64,000 nt of DNA from Prochlorococcus sp. AG-402-N08 (GTDB lineage: Bacteria > Cyanobacteriota > Cyanobacteriia > PCC-6307 > Cyanobiaceae). The stretch lies in assembly GCA_003216535.1 (NCBI GenBank), contig QCIS01000002.1, forward strand, positions 1-64,000. The letters are read 5' to 3'. The notes under the pieces are model-generated. The model was not told the DNA's origin. It worked only from the letters and a program-made list of their open reading frames with translations, and ran no database searches. Positions 27,153-37,050 of this stretch are shown here, in pieces. Both the position numbers and the translations under genes were made by a program. The first letter of the stretch is position 1. Each line of letters begins with the position of its first letter.

Positions 27153-28511
27153 ATGCAAAACCTCATAAAAGAAAATATTCAAAAAACCAGTAATAATTCT
27201 TCTCGTAGCATTAAAAAATTATTAAGACAAAGATCTCTCGTCGTTGCATTGTCGCTTTTATTAACAGGTTTAGGAGCTTCAATTACAAGCATATCTTTTA
27301 AAACTGGAATCTACTTTATAAATAATTGGAGATTAGCACTTTTAGACCAATTGCCATCTATTGCAGTATTACCAATTTTTGGAGCTGTAGGAGGAGCAAT
27401 TGCGGGATATTTGATTAAAAATATTGCACCTGCAGCAAAAGGTTCGGGTGTGAGTCAAATCATGGGTTTCTTAAGGCATAAAAAAGTGCCAATGAGTATA
27501 AAAGTAGGATTAGTAAAGCTCATATCAGGAATTATCGCTATTGGTAGTGGATTCCCTTTAGGTCCAGAGGGTCCATCGGTTCAAATGGGAGGATCAGTTG
27601 CTTGGCAAATGGCCAAATGGCTCAAAGCTCCTACAGCCTTCAGAAGAGTCATAGTAGCAGCAGGTGGTGGTGCTGGAATAGCTGCAGTATTTAGCGCTCC
27701 ATTAGGAGGGTTTGTTTATGCAATAGAAGAGCTATTAAACTCTGCAAGACCAGTAATTTTACTATTAGTAATAATTACAACTTTCATTGCAGATTCCTCC
27801 GCTGATATTATTCAAGCCTTGGGATTAGATCCTAAAGCAGGAGGCTTTGATTTTAACCTCGGATTTTTGATTCAAAAAGAATATGACCCATCAGTTTTTT
27901 TCTTACCCATAGATTTTATATACCTAGTTTTATTAGGAATAATTATTGGGATCTTTGCAGAATTGTACAGCAGATATGTTTTATTAATGCAAAATCTTGG
28001 GCAAAAGTGGTATAAAAATAAATTTGTTTTGAAAATGAGTATCTGTGGACTTATTTTAGGAAGTATTTATTCTTTTTTACCCAGTACATTTCATAATTTA
28101 GATGAATTACAGAAAATAATAGCTGAGCAAAATATAAGTATTGAAATTGCTTTGTTAGCAGTTTTAGTATTATTTATCACGACAGGTTTAGCTGCAGCAT
28201 CTGGAGCTCCTGGAGGATTGTTCTATCCTATGCTTACTTTAGGCGGGTCAATCGGACTAATAATGGGGAGCTGGGTAGAAATTGCAACAGGACATGCACC
28301 TAGTACATACATTTTTGCGGGAATGGGAGCTTTCGTAGCAGGATGTTCGCGAACCCCAATTACAGCTATGTTTTTAGCTTTTGCCTTGACAAAAAATTTA
28401 TTAATAATGAAACCTGTCTTAATAAGCTGCATTGCAAGTTTCTTGATAGCAAGAGCTTTTAATGAAGAATCAATTTATGAAAGACAAATACAAATAGAAT
28501 TAGAAAACTAG
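27153..28511 (+). CDS. ClC-family chloride/proton transporter
   Basis: A 452-residue membrane protein of the ClC fold. Anion-binding loops are visible: GSGVSQ near 98-102, GPEGPSVQMGG near 137-147 with the gating glutamate (E139), and a late GAPGGLFYPMLTLGG near 349-363. AIEELL near 190-195 places acidic residues at the position of the internal proton glutamate of antiporters, which argues for 2Cl-/H+ exchange rather than a channel. No CBS domains follow. It lies 9 bp after acnB and ends 10 bp before convergent purU. A pH or ion homeostasis role is inferred. Confidence 0.92.
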   Translation: MQNLIKENIQKTSNNSSRSIKKLLRQRSLVVALSLLLTGLGASITSISFKTGIYFINNWRLALLDQLPSIAVLPIFGAVGGAIAGYLIKNIAPAAKGSGVSQIMGFLRHKKVPMSIKVGLVKLISGIIAIGSGFPLGPEGPSVQMGGSVAWQMAKWLKAPTAFRRVIVAAGGGAGIAAVFSAPLGGFVYAIEELLNSARPVILLLVIITTFIADSSADIIQALGLDPKAGGFDFNLGFLIQKEYDPSVFFLPIDFIYLVLLGIIIGIFAELYSRYVLLMQNLGQKWYKNKFVLKMSICGLILGSIYSFLPSTFHNLDELQKIIAEQNISIEIALLAVLVLFITTGLAAASGAPGGLFYPMLTLGGSIGLIMGSWVEIATGHAPSTYIFAGMGAFVAGCSRTPITAMFLAFALTKNLLIMKPVLISCIASFLIARAFNEESIYERQIQIELEN

Positions 28512-28521
28512 AAATTTATTA

Positions 28522-29376
28522 TCAATCAAAAACAGCAGTTTTGCTGTTGTAAACAAATACTTGATGATTTAGATGTAATCTAACCGCTCTTGCTAAAGCA
28601 ATTCTTTCAATATCTCTTCCTTTTCTAATCAGATCATCAACTTCGTCCCTATGACTTACATTAACTGTGCATTGCTCTATTATCGGGCCTTCATCTAGAT
28701 CTTCAGTAACATAGTGAGCTGTAGCACCGATTAATTTAACACCTCTCTTCCATGCTCGATGATATGGTTGCCCGCCCTTAAATGCAGGTAAGAAAGAATG
28801 ATGAATATTTATTATTGTTGAAAACTTTTTTAAAAAAGAGTCACTCAAAATTTGCATATATTTGGCTAATATTACAAGATCAATTTTATATTTTCTTAGT
28901 AAACTTAAAAATTGATCTTCAACCATAGATTTATCATTATTAAAGGTATCAATGTGGACAAATTGTGCATTAAAGTCATTTGCAATATTTTCAAGATCAG
29001 AATGATTTGAAATTATTAACGGCACTTTCATTTTGAGTTCACCATTTCTTACTCGCCAAAGTAAATCAATCAAACAATGATTTTGTTTACTCACGAAAAT
29101 AGCGACATTTGGAATTTCATCAGAATAATTTACATTAAATTTTCCATTTACTTTATCCGCAATTTTTTCAAATTCTTTATAAATTTCATCTCTATTAAAA
29201 GATGGATTTTTACTATTCCATTCAATTCGACTAAGAAACAAACCCGCATCTTGGTCTGTGTGATGATCAGAATGTTTTATGTTGCCACCATAATTTGAAA
29301 TCCAACTTGTAAGTAAACTTACAAGGCCAGGACGATCGGGACAAACAATTTTGAATATAATTGAAGGATGTTTCAA
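28522..29376 (-). CDS. purU: Formyltetrahydrofolate deformylase
   Basis: Hydrolyses 10-formyl-THF to formate and THF, balancing one-carbon pools and supplying formate. The 284 residues have an N-terminal ACT domain (VCPDRPGLVSLLTSWIS near 11-27) and a C-terminal formyl-hydrolase domain with the catalytic N-H-S pattern in INIHHSFLPAFKGG near 189-202 and the aspartate in HYVTEDLDEGPII near 220-232. The start is TTG at 29376, since no in-frame ATG or GTG lies nearby. It fits the gcvT and purine genes in this window through folate metabolism. Confidence 0.94.
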   Translation of the reverse strand: MKHPSIIFKIVCPDRPGLVSLLTSWISNYGGNIKHSDHHTDQDAGLFLSRIEWNSKNPSFNRDEIYKEFEKIADKVNGKFNVNYSDEIPNVAIFVSKQNHCLIDLLWRVRNGELKMKVPLIISNHSDLENIANDFNAQFVHIDTFNNDKSMVEDQFLSLLRKYKIDLVILAKYMQILSDSFLKKFSTIINIHHSFLPAFKGGQPYHRAWKRGVKLIGATAHYVTEDLDEGPIIEQCTVNVSHRDEVDDLIRKGRDIERIALARAVRLHLNHQVFVYNSKTAVFD

Positions 29377-29424
29377 AAAATCTTTAACTATTAAGTCAGA
29401 TAAGCAAGTATTTCTAATATATCA

Positions 29425-30507
29425 ATGAAAAGGTTAAAAGAAAATTTTCAAAAAACACACATAGTTATTGTTGGATCAGGAATTATTGGAAAATTTAACG
29501 CCTTAGAATTATCAGAATTAGGGTTTCAAATAACAATAATAGATCCATCTCAAGTACAAAATAGTAGCAACGCAGCTTTAGGCTTACTAATGGGTAATAT
29601 GTATCAAAAAAGAAGAGGCAGAAGTTGGGATCTCAGGAAGCAAAGCATTGAATTATGGCCACAATGGATTACATTCCTGCAAAAATTTAATAATCAATTA
29701 AATATCGAAAAGCCATTAATACAACTTACTACGAATGAAGAAAAATTTAAAAAATTGGAGAAATTTATTTCTGAAAATAATGATATAAACTTAAGAATTT
29801 TAGAAAAAGACTCAAAATTTATCAAAAATATAAATGAAGCCTTCCAAACAAAAAATATAAAAGGAATGATTTCCTTCAAGGATGGAAGAATAAATGCTAC
29901 GTCGTTACTCAAAACGTTAGATAAATATCTAAAAGATAAAAAAATTAATTTTTTAGCAGAAGAAATAATAAAAATAAGAAAATCAAACAATCATTGGATT
30001 TCTACAACAAGAAACAATGAAAACATCAAGTCTAATATGGTTATTTTATGTAATTCTCTAAAAGGAGTTGATTTAATAGATAATCTATCTCACAACATCA
30101 AATTAAAACCAGTTTTAGGTCAAGCTATAGAAGTTGAAATAAATGAGGCAGAAGTTGATTTATTATCCCTTCCAAAACAATTCAATATAGATGGTAAAAA
30201 TTTCATTCCAAAATCAAAAAATAAGCTCATAATTGGTTCAACTGACGAATATAGTACTAAGCCAGAAGAAGATACATTCGAAAAACTCACAAATTTTCTC
30301 GATCAAAAACCAAATTGGCTGATGAAAGGAAAAATTTCTAAAAAATGGTACGGAATAAGGTCAAGACCAGATGGTGAACCCTCACCAATAATGAAAAATC
30401 TTGAAGATGGACTAATAATATGCACAGGTTTTTATAAAAATGGGATTTTACTGGCTCCGGCTTGTTCTAAATGGGTTGCAAATGAAATTAAAAATTACCT
30501 TTACTAA
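29425..30507 (+). CDS. FAD-dependent oxidoreductase (D-amino acid oxidase/glycine oxidase fold)
   Basis: A 360-residue flavoprotein. The N-terminal Rossmann motif is [20 protein letters not shown] near 13-32 with the acidic end of strand 2 in TIIDP. The C-terminus has [15 protein letters not shown] and [17 protein letters not shown], the DAO-family FAD-closing segment. The middle is lysine-rich and poorly conserved. The substrate may be an amino acid such as glycine (ThiO-like, for thiazole synthesis), but nothing in the sequence decides this. It is divergent from purU (48 bp) and overlaps convergent dnaK by 4 bp. Confidence 0.85.
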   Translation: MKRLKENFQKTHIVIVGSGIIGKFNALELSELGFQITIIDPSQVQNSSNAALGLLMGNMYQKRRGRSWDLRKQSIELWPQWITFLQKFNNQLNIEKPLIQLTTNEEKFKKLEKFISENNDINLRILEKDSKFIKNINEAFQTKNIKGMISFKDGRINATSLLKTLDKYLKDKKINFLAEEIIKIRKSNNHWISTTRNNENIKSNMVILCNSLKGVDLIDNLSHNIKLKPVLGQAIEVEINEAEVDLLSLPKQFNIDGKNFIPKSKNKLIIGSTDEYSTKPEEDTFEKLTNFLDQKPNWLMKGKISKKWYGIRSRPDGEPSPIMKNLEDGLIICTGFYKNGILLAPACSKWVANEIKNYLY

Positions 30508-32411
30508 TCTTTTGTTTCAGTAAAGTCTGCATCAATTACATCATCTCCACCTTTTTCATTTGAATCACTCTGATCAGTCCCGCCTGTTGGGCCAGGTGAT
30601 GGTGGTTGATTACCTGGTTGCTGATAAACAGATGAACCAACCGCATAAAGTTCTTGCTGAAGTTCTTCAAGAAGTTTTTTCATTGATTCATAATCTTCTT
30701 TTGAAGTTGCTTCTTTTAAAGCATTACTTTTTTCTTCAACTTTAGACTTTGCTGTAGCATCAATTTTATCTCCTAACTCACCAAGTTGCTTTTCTGTCTG
30801 ATATACAAGTGTTTCAGCTTGATTTTTTAAATCGATTTTTTCTCTTTTTTCTTTATCTGCAGATGCATTTGATTCAGCATCCTTTACCATTTTTTCTACT
30901 TCATTATCAGATAGAGTTGAAGCACCAGTGATAGAGATACTTTGCTCTTTGCCACTTCCTTTATCTTTAGCAGTAACGCTAAGAATACCATTTGCATCGA
31001 TATCAAATGTGACTTCGATTTGCGGCACGCCTCTTGGTGCTGAAGGTATACCATCCAATCTAAAAGTTCCTAAGCTTTTATTATCAGAAGCCATTTCTCT
31101 TTCACCTTGTAAAACATGTATTTCAACATTTGTTTGACCGTCTACAGCAGTTGAATATGTTTCAGATTTCTTCGTAGGTACTGTGGTATTTCGATTTATC
31201 ATTTTTGTCATTACTCCACCTAAAGTCTCTACACCTAAAGAAAGTGGAGTAACGTCAAGCAATAATATATCTTTAACCTCTCCTGCTAAAACTCCTCCCT
31301 GAATAGCGGCTCCAACAGCTACTACCTCATCAGGATTTACAGTTTGATTTGGTTCTTTGCCAATTATTGTTTTAACTAAATCTAAAACAGCAGGTATTCT
31401 TGATGAGCCTCCTACCATAACAACTTCATCAATTTCACTAGTAGAAATTTTTGCGTCACTTATAGCTCTCTCAACTGGAGTCTTACACCTATCGATTAAA
31501 GAAGCTGCTAATTCCTCAAACTTTGCTCTAGTAAGGTTCAAATCCAAATGTTTTGGTCCTTCGGGCGTCGCTGTAATAAAAGGTAAATTTATTTCACTTT
31601 GCGTAGCATTTGAGAGCTCTATTTTTGCCTTTTCTGCAGCTTCAGTCAATCTTTGCAAAGCTTGCTTATCTTGTCTAAGATCAATTCCCTCGTTTGATTT
31701 AAAAGTACTAGCTAAATGATCTACGATACATCTATCAAAATCATCACCACCTAAATGTGTATCTCCAGATGTGGATAGAACTTCAGTTACTCCATCACCA
31801 GCCTCAATAACTGAGACATCAAATGTTCCTCCCCCTAAATCAAAAACAAGAATTTTTTCATTTTCTTTATCCAAACCATATGCTAAAGCCGCAGCAGTTG
31901 GTTCATTAACAATTCTGAGGACTTCTAAACCTGCAATCTTTCCAGCATCTTTCGTAGCCTGTCTTTGGGAATCATTAAAATAAGCTGGAACTGTAATTAC
32001 AGCCTGTGTAACTTTGTCACCAAGATATTTACCCGCATCATCTGCTAACTTTCTTAAAACTTGAGAACTTACTTCTTCAGGAGAAAACTGCTTATCCAAA
32101 ATAGGACATTTTAATTTGACACTAGAACCAGATTTTTCAACAGAATAACTAACTTCTTTAGATTCTTCATTAACTTCATCAACCCTTCTACCGACAAAAC
32201 GTTTTGCAGAATAAAAAGTATTTTCAGGATTCATTACAGCTTGTCTTTTTGCTATTTGTCCAACAAGCTGATCTTGATTTTTTGTATATGCAACAACTGA
32301 TGGAGTAGTTCTGAAACCCTCAGCATTTGCTATTACAGTAGGTTTACCACCTTCCATTACGGCGACACAACTATTAGTTGTTCCTAAATCAATTCCTACA
32401 ACCTTACCCAT
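30504..32411 (-). CDS. dnaK: Chaperone DnaK (Hsp70)
   Basis: ATP-driven protein-folding chaperone. The 635-residue form starts at the ATG of 32411 with [18 protein letters not shown]. The open frame extends 21 residues upstream from a TTG, but that part is not family sequence. ATPase motifs include [14 protein letters not shown] and [14 protein letters not shown]. The substrate domain follows from [20 protein letters not shown], and the tail ends in the conserved [13 protein letters not shown]. The tail matches the essential cyanobacterial DnaK2-type rather than the shorter-tailed paralogues. No CIRCE operator is visible in the 117-bp upstream region shared with aroE. The 3' end overlaps the FAD oxidoreductase by 4 bp. 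Confidence 0.97.
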   Translation of the reverse strand: MGKVVGIDLGTTNSCVAVMEGGKPTVIANAEGFRTTPSVVAYTKNQDQLVGQIAKRQAVMNPENTFYSAKRFVGRRVDEVNEESKEVSYSVEKSGSSVKLKCPILDKQFSPEEVSSQVLRKLADDAGKYLGDKVTQAVITVPAYFNDSQRQATKDAGKIAGLEVLRIVNEPTAAALAYGLDKENEKILVFDLGGGTFDVSVIEAGDGVTEVLSTSGDTHLGGDDFDRCIVDHLASTFKSNEGIDLRQDKQALQRLTEAAEKAKIELSNATQSEINLPFITATPEGPKHLDLNLTRAKFEELAASLIDRCKTPVERAISDAKISTSEIDEVVMVGGSSRIPAVLDLVKTIIGKEPNQTVNPDEVVAVGAAIQGGVLAGEVKDILLLDVTPLSLGVETLGGVMTKMINRNTTVPTKKSETYSTAVDGQTNVEIHVLQGEREMASDNKSLGTFRLDGIPSAPRGVPQIEVTFDIDANGILSVTAKDKGSGKEQSISITGASTLSDNEVEKMVKDAESNASADKEKREKIDLKNQAETLVYQTEKQLGELGDKIDATAKSKVEEKSNALKEATSKEDYESMKKLLEELQQELYAVGSSVYQQPGNQPPSPGPTGGTDQSDSNEKGGDDVIDADFTETKD

Positions 32412-32528
32412 GGGTAAATTCTCAATATTTGTTATTCTCCATAATCGTTCATCGTCGTCATTATTGTTACTCAAAGACGGGGTGTGGTTCCCGAACAGAT
32501 CAGTATTTTTAAGGAAAAAAGTCTAAAC

Positions 32529-33389
32529 ATGATTTCAAGTAAGACATCTTTTATAGCATTAATTGGTAATCCAGTAAGCCATTCTTTGTCACCAATTATG
32601 CAAAATGCTGCCCTTCAATATTTAGGCTTAGATTTAATCTATATTGCTATACCATGTAAAGATGAAGATCTAGAATTAGTTCTGAATTCTTTTAAAAAGA
32701 TTAATTGCAAAGGTTTAAACATTACAATTCCTCACAAAGAAAAAGTATTTAACCTTTGTAGTGAAATCTCACCCATTGCTAACAAACTTAAAGCAATAAA
32801 TACCCTGAAATTAAATTCTGAAAAAGAATGGAGCGCAACTAATACTGATGTAGAAGGTTTTATTTATCCATTAAAAAGTTTAAACTTAGCAAAGAAAAAA
32901 TCAATAATTCTTGGCTCAGGGGGCGCAGCACGATCTGTTATTCAAGGTTTAATAAATTTAAATCTTTCAACAATTTCAGTAATATCACGTAACAAATCAT
33001 CACTAGATGAATTAGTAAAAAACTTTGATAATCAAATTCAACTACAGGGTTTATTAAATAATGATGAACAAGCCCAAATTTTAATTCAGGAAGCAGATTT
33101 GATTGTAAATACAACACCAGTAGGAATGAAAACAACTAAATATGAAAATAATGAACTGCCATATGGCAAAGCTTTTTGGAGATCTCTTAACTCAAAAGCA
33201 ATTGTTTATGATTTAATCTACAATCCTGCCCCAACTCCTTTATTAAAATTAAGCGCCAAAAAAGGATGCATGACTATAAATGGTTTGGAAATGCTTGTTG
33301 CTCAAGGAATGAAATCAATATCATTTTGGACAGATGGTTTAGAAGTGCCCTTTCATGTAATGAATGACGCACTAAAGAAATATCTTTAA
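32529..33389 (+). CDS. aroE: Shikimate dehydrogenase
   Basis: Reduces 3-dehydroshikimate to shikimate with NADPH. The 286 residues begin at ATG 32529 (the open frame reaches further upstream without family sequence). The N-terminal substrate site is LIGNPVSHSLSPIMQN near 10-25, the catalytic Lys is in NITIPHKE near 67-74, the NADP motif is ILGSGGAARSVIQGL near 126-140, and GLEMLVAQG lies near the end. aroG, the entry enzyme of the same pathway, is 8 kb away on the other strand. Confidence 0.95.
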   Translation: MISSKTSFIALIGNPVSHSLSPIMQNAALQYLGLDLIYIAIPCKDEDLELVLNSFKKINCKGLNITIPHKEKVFNLCSEISPIANKLKAINTLKLNSEKEWSATNTDVEGFIYPLKSLNLAKKKSIILGSGGAARSVIQGLINLNLSTISVISRNKSSLDELVKNFDNQIQLQGLLNNDEQAQILIQEADLIVNTTPVGMKTTKYENNELPYGKAFWRSLNSKAIVYDLIYNPAPTPLLKLSAKKGCMTINGLEMLVAQGMKSISFWTDGLEVPFHVMNDALKKYL

Positions 33390-33448
33390 AAATGATCCTA
33401 TTTTTTAAGAAATTGCCTATCGTAATGTATCGTAAATAATGAACAGAC

Positions 33449-33471
33449 GCTCATCACACAGATTTATGAGC
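33449..33471 (+). promoter_or_regulatory. Hairpin in the rpsF leader
   Basis: GCTCAT (33449-33454) and ATGAGC (33466-33471) form a perfect 6-bp stem with an 11-base loop, ending 20 bases before the rpsF ATG. There is no T-run, so it is not a terminator. Ribosomal protein S6 operons in several bacteria carry a leader bound by S6/S18, and this could be an equivalent (inference). A direct repeat TATCGTAA (33418-33425 and 33428-33435) lies just upstream. Confidence 0.4.
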
Positions 33472-33491
33472 CAAAGACCTTGTCTGAAACC

Positions 33492-33953
33492 ATGAACAAT
33501 CAACAATCTTATTACGAAACCATGTATATCCTCCGCCCAGACATTGCGGAAGATGAAGTAACTAATCACATTGATAAATACAATAAGCTTTTAGAAGAAT
33601 TTGGCGGTATAATTCTTGATAGTCAAATGAGAGGTAAGAGAAGATTAGCCTATCAAATAACAAAACATAGAGAAGGTATTTACGTGCAACTAAGTCATCA
33701 AGGTGATGGGCAACATATTTTCAAAATTGAAAAAGCAATGAGACTAAGTGAAGATGTTATTAGATACATGACCGTTAAACAAGAAGGTCCTTTGCCAACC
33801 CCAAGACCCTCGAATAAAAGTACAACTCAATCAGATAATAAAGATAATCCAGATGTCAAAGTTGACTCTAAAGAAAAAAAACCAGTAGCAAGTGCAGAAA
33901 CTTCAACTTCTGGAAAAGATGATACTGCAACTAAAGAAAATGCAGAATCTTAA
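33492..33953 (+). CDS. rpsF: 30S ribosomal protein S6
   Basis: Small-subunit protein that binds 16S rRNA with S18. The core fold is clear: [17 protein letters not shown] near 7-23, [19 protein letters not shown] near 37-55 and the final strand [10 protein letters not shown] near 97-106. After that comes a 45-residue low-complexity tail rich in Ser, Thr, Lys, Asp and Glu, an extension beyond the roughly 100-residue S6 core. I choose the ATG at 33492; a TTG four codons upstream is possible. A leader hairpin lies just before it. Confidence 0.95.
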   Translation: MNNQQSYYETMYILRPDIAEDEVTNHIDKYNKLLEEFGGIILDSQMRGKRRLAYQITKHREGIYVQLSHQGDGQHIFKIEKAMRLSEDVIRYMTVKQEGPLPTPRPSNKSTTQSDNKDNPDVKVDSKEKKPVASAETSTSGKDDTATKENAES

Positions 33954-33956
33954 ATG

Positions 33957-35171
33957 TTAATCTTTTGTTTTTGAATTTAACTCAGCCCATATTTTATTAG
34001 ACATACCCCACATATAAATAAAACCCTCAGCTAAAGAATGATTGAAAACGTCATCTTTGCTATAAGTTGCCAAATCTTCTCTGTAAAGTGAATTATTTTC
34101 TGACATTCTCCCAATAACTATTGCGTTCCCCTTATAAAGTCTAATCTTTACTCTTCCATTAACTGAAGTTTGAGTCGATGATATAAATGCATCTAAACTT
34201 TCTTTAAGAGGTCCAAACCAAAAACCTTGATAGACTAATTGACCCCATTTTTTTTCCACTATTCCTTTAAAATCAACAACATCGGGGTTTAATGTTATGC
34301 TTTCTAATTCTTTATGAGCTTTGATTAAAAGTAAGAGGCCAGGTGTTTCGTAAATCTCTCTACTTTTAATTCCTACTACTCGATCTTCAATCATATCTAT
34401 TCTTCCAAAACCGTGATTACCTGCAAGATCATTAGCTTTTTGAATAATCTCTACTGGAGTTAAGAATTCATCATTAATTCCAACTGGAAAGCCATTTTTA
34501 AAAACAATTTCTATATCTTGATAGGAATCAGGTGAATTATCAATTGATGATGTCATCGAAAATATATCTTCAGGTGCTTCTTGCATTGGGTCTTCTAATA
34601 TGCCTGCTTCAATACTCCTACCAAGTAAGTTAACGTCGATTGAATAAGGTGATTTTTTTGATACTGGTGCAGGAATACCAAATTTTTCTCCATACACTAT
34701 TGCCTCTTCTCTACTCATATTCCACTCCCTTGCAGGAGTAATTATTTTTAAATCAGGGCCTAGAGCATTAATTGCTAAATCGAACCGAACTTGATCATTC
34801 CCTTTACCAGTGCATCCATGAGCTACTGCATCGGCATTAATCTCTCTAGCAAGATTCACGAGATTTTCAGCAATTAAAGGTCTAGCAAGAGCAGTAGATA
34901 AAGGATATTTATCTAAATATAATGCATTTGCTCTAATTGCTGGGAAAGCGTATCTTTCTATAAAACTATTAACTAAATTGCCAACGATTGATTTAGATGC
35001 ACCAGAATTTAAAGCTTTTTGCCTAATAAGTTCTAAATCCTCGCCTTGTCCAAGATCTGCTACAAAAGTAACCACTTCTGAAATTCCATATTCATTCTTT
35101 AAATATGGAATACAAACGCTCGTATCTACCCCGCCAGAATACGCTAGTACAACTTTTTTTACCTGCTGCAT
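33957..35171 (-). CDS. argG: Argininosuccinate synthase
   Basis: Joins citrulline and aspartate with ATP, the penultimate arginine step. The 404 residues start at the ATG of 35171 with the PP-loop [17 protein letters not shown] near 8-24. Other signatures are [17 protein letters not shown] near 116-132 and the C-terminal [10 protein letters not shown]. Its partner argH lies 26 kb away at 61.5 kb, so the pair is not an operon. It ends 3 bp from convergent rpsF. Confidence 0.97.
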   Translation of the reverse strand: MQQVKKVVLAYSGGVDTSVCIPYLKNEYGISEVVTFVADLGQGEDLELIRQKALNSGASKSIVGNLVNSFIERYAFPAIRANALYLDKYPLSTALARPLIAENLVNLAREINADAVAHGCTGKGNDQVRFDLAINALGPDLKIITPAREWNMSREEAIVYGEKFGIPAPVSKKSPYSIDVNLLGRSIEAGILEDPMQEAPEDIFSMTSSIDNSPDSYQDIEIVFKNGFPVGINDEFLTPVEIIQKANDLAGNHGFGRIDMIEDRVVGIKSREIYETPGLLLLIKAHKELESITLNPDVVDFKGIVEKKWGQLVYQGFWFGPLKESLDAFISSTQTSVNGRVKIRLYKGNAIVIGRMSENNSLYREDLATYSKDDVFNHSLAEGFIYMWGMSNKIWAELNSKTKD

Positions 35172-35207
35172 CTAAATTTGCTCCATAAATTTAAATTTTT
35201 GACGTAA

Positions 35208-35402
35208 TTAAGAATTTGAAAACTTATTAAAAACTAATATTATTGTAACTAAAAGAGCTGGACCAAAAACTAGTAAGAAGATAAGAAAGTTATTAATTAT
35301 TAAAACATTTGGATTCAAGTATCCAATAAGTTTAAATAATCCAGACAGCAACAGTGAAATTAGCCAGATAAAAAAGTATTTTAAATTTGCTTTATTAAAC
35401 AA
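35208..35402 (-). CDS. Small two-helix membrane protein of unknown function (64 aa)
   Basis: A 64-residue protein with hydrophobic segments near residues 9-26 and 34-58, separated by a short polar turn (LNPNV). No ATG is available, so the start would be TTG at 35402. It sits on the same strand as argG, 36 bp upstream of it, and is divergent from the DUF3134 gene. I recognise no family. The two well-formed transmembrane segments and the absence of any competing frame support it, but a chance hydrophobic frame in AT-rich DNA is possible. Confidence 0.55.
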   Translation of the reverse strand: MFNKANLKYFFIWLISLLLSGLFKLIGYLNPNVLIINNFLIFLLVFGPALLVTIILVFNKFSNS

Positions 35403-35455
35403 AGTTTTTCGTGTGCGTCTTTATGTATTATCTTATATATAGAGCAAAACTTTTA

Positions 35456-35734
35456 ATGGACTCAAATAAACTAAAACTTAGATTAGACGATATTTCTGAA
35501 GTCAATCCTGCTTTAACTTGCTACCACAGAGATGATCCTGCTCCTGTGTTGCCATTAAGAGATGAACCTGATCTGTTATCTTGGCTTGAAACGACAGGGA
35601 GACTTGTTGCAGAGAAAGAAGGAGATTCACAAGAGATTAGTACTATAGAAGAAGAGGAGCTTTCAGCGCTAATGGGAGAAAAAGAAGATTATAAAACTGA
35701 AGAAGACCCTTCAGAAGATGATTGGGAAGATTAA
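35456..35734 (+). CDS. DUF3134 family protein
   Basis: A 92-residue acidic soluble protein. The segment RDDPAPVLPLRDEPDLLSWLETTGRLVA (about residues 22-49) is the recognisable DUF3134 core found in cyanobacteria. The rest is strongly acidic, ending in EEDPSEDDWED. I use the ATG of 35456 rather than an upstream GTG frame, because the core starts soon after it. The function is unknown. Its last 17 bp overlap mraY in a different frame, so expression of the two is probably linked. Confidence 0.82.
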   Translation: MDSNKLKLRLDDISEVNPALTCYHRDDPAPVLPLRDEPDLLSWLETTGRLVAEKEGDSQEISTIEEEELSALMGEKEDYKTEEDPSEDDWED

Positions 35735-36794
35735 AAAATTTAACTTTAAATCGTTATTAATATTAAATACTTTTGCTTTAATAATAACCTCCTATTTTTT
35801 TAATAATTTTATTTATATAGGAGTTTTCACATTATTTTTTTTTATTTCTTTATTCACAACAAAGAATGGTTTAAAGATAATAAGAAAATTAAATTTACTG
35901 CAAAATATTCGAACTGAAGGTCCTGCTGATCACTATAAAAAAGGTGATACCCCAACAATGGGTGGGATTTTTATGATAATCCCTTTTTTAATTTTTCTTT
36001 TGATAATAACTATAAATTTAGGTTCTCTAAAATTATTTCTTTTATTCCTGACTATTTTTGGGTTCTTTTTTACAGGCTTTCTAGATGATTATTTAAGTAT
36101 AAAAAACAAAAAAAATACAGGATTAAAAACAAAACAGAAATTTACCTTACAAAGTGGCATCTCAATAATTTTTATATTTTTAGCCTATGAAAAAAATTTA
36201 ATCGATCCATTAATAACAGTATCTGACTCCTGGGGGATAAATATGAATATTTTCATATTGCCAATTTCTTTTTTAGTACTAGTGGGCATAAGTAATTCAG
36301 TAAATTTGACTGATGGACTAGACGGATTAGCAGCTGGATGCAGTGGGATTGTATTTTATGGATTAGGAACAGAAATATTAATGAAAGAACAACAAGAGCT
36401 TTTTGTTTTTAGTATCCTATGTTATTCAATGTCAGGCATATGCTTTGGATTTCTCAAGTACAATAGTTATCCTGCAAAAATATTTATGGGTGACACAGGA
36501 TCTCTAAGTATTGGTGCAATTCTGGGTTCTGTCGCAGTATTAACTAATAGCGTTTTTACCTTATCTATTTTCTCAGGAATATTTATTATTGAATCACTAT
36601 CAGTAATGATTCAAGTAGGGGTTTTTAAAATTACAAAAAAATTATTTCACAGAGGTAAACGTATATTTTTAATGGCTCCACTGCACCACCATTTTGAACT
36701 TAAAGGAGTTAAGGAACAAAAAATAGTTGAAAATTTTTGGAAAATCAACATTTTACTTATAATTTTAGGTATAGTTTTAAAAATCAGTCTTTAA
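35718..36794 (+). CDS. mraY: Phospho-N-acetylmuramoyl-pentapeptide transferase
   Basis: Transfers phospho-MurNAc-pentapeptide from UDP to undecaprenyl phosphate, making lipid I in the cytoplasmic membrane. About ten hydrophobic segments are visible in 358 residues. Catalytic motifs are GDTPTMGGIFMI near 76-87, FLDDYLSIKNK near 120-130, NLTDGLDGLAAG near 195-206, and the HHHFE histidine motif in APLHHHFELKG near 316-326. The ATG at 35718 overlaps the DUF3134 gene by 17 bp. It stands alone here, away from a dcw cluster. Confidence 0.95.
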   Translation: MIGKIKKFNFKSLLILNTFALIITSYFFNNFIYIGVFTLFFFISLFTTKNGLKIIRKLNLLQNIRTEGPADHYKKGDTPTMGGIFMIIPFLIFLLIITINLGSLKLFLLFLTIFGFFFTGFLDDYLSIKNKKNTGLKTKQKFTLQSGISIIFIFLAYEKNLIDPLITVSDSWGINMNIFILPISFLVLVGISNSVNLTDGLDGLAAGCSGIVFYGLGTEILMKEQQELFVFSILCYSMSGICFGFLKYNSYPAKIFMGDTGSLSIGAILGSVAVLTNSVFTLSIFSGIFIIESLSVMIQVGVFKITKKLFHRGKRIFLMAPLHHHFELKGVKEQKIVENFWKINILLIILGIVLKISL

Positions 36795-36804
36795 AAAATT
36801 TGTT

Positions 36805-37050
36805 ATGAGTTTTTTTACATGGAAAGATAATGGATTAACAAGTGACTGCTCAAGTCTTGAAGCGATGGCATCAAGATTCGAAGAAACTGCTAACTTAATG
36901 AAAAAACTTTCTAAAAAGGGCTTCAAACTAAAGAAAACTCAAAATAATCAACTAATTCTTCACTCAGATCCTAAGGTATTTGATCAATGGGGTTTTATAA
37001 GTGAAGAACTTCCTTTTAAACAACTATGTTTAATGTCAGATGAAGAATAA
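36805..37050 (+). CDS. Small conserved hypothetical protein (81 aa)
   Basis: An 81-residue soluble protein starting MSFFTWKDNGLTSDCSSLEAM with a helical ETANLMKKLSKKGFKL region and a C-terminal FDQWGFISEELPFKQL. It looks like a small conserved protein of marine picocyanobacteria, but I know of no function. It follows mraY by 10 bp and may share its transcript. Its last 67 bp overlap the 3' end of the convergent sucrose-phosphate synthase gene, so one of the two stop positions constrains the other. Moderate confidence that it is real, low on any role. Confidence 0.7.
   Translation: MSFFTWKDNGLTSDCSSLEAMASRFEETANLMKKLSKKGFKLKKTQNNQLILHSDPKVFDQWGFISEELPFKQLCLMSDEE

Noticed and set aside
32412-32528. 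CIRCE or other heat-shock operator between dnaK and aroE
   Set aside because: No TTAGCACTC-N9-GAGTGCTAA-like inverted repeat is present. A short CGGG/CCCG pair near 32480-32495 is too small to claim.
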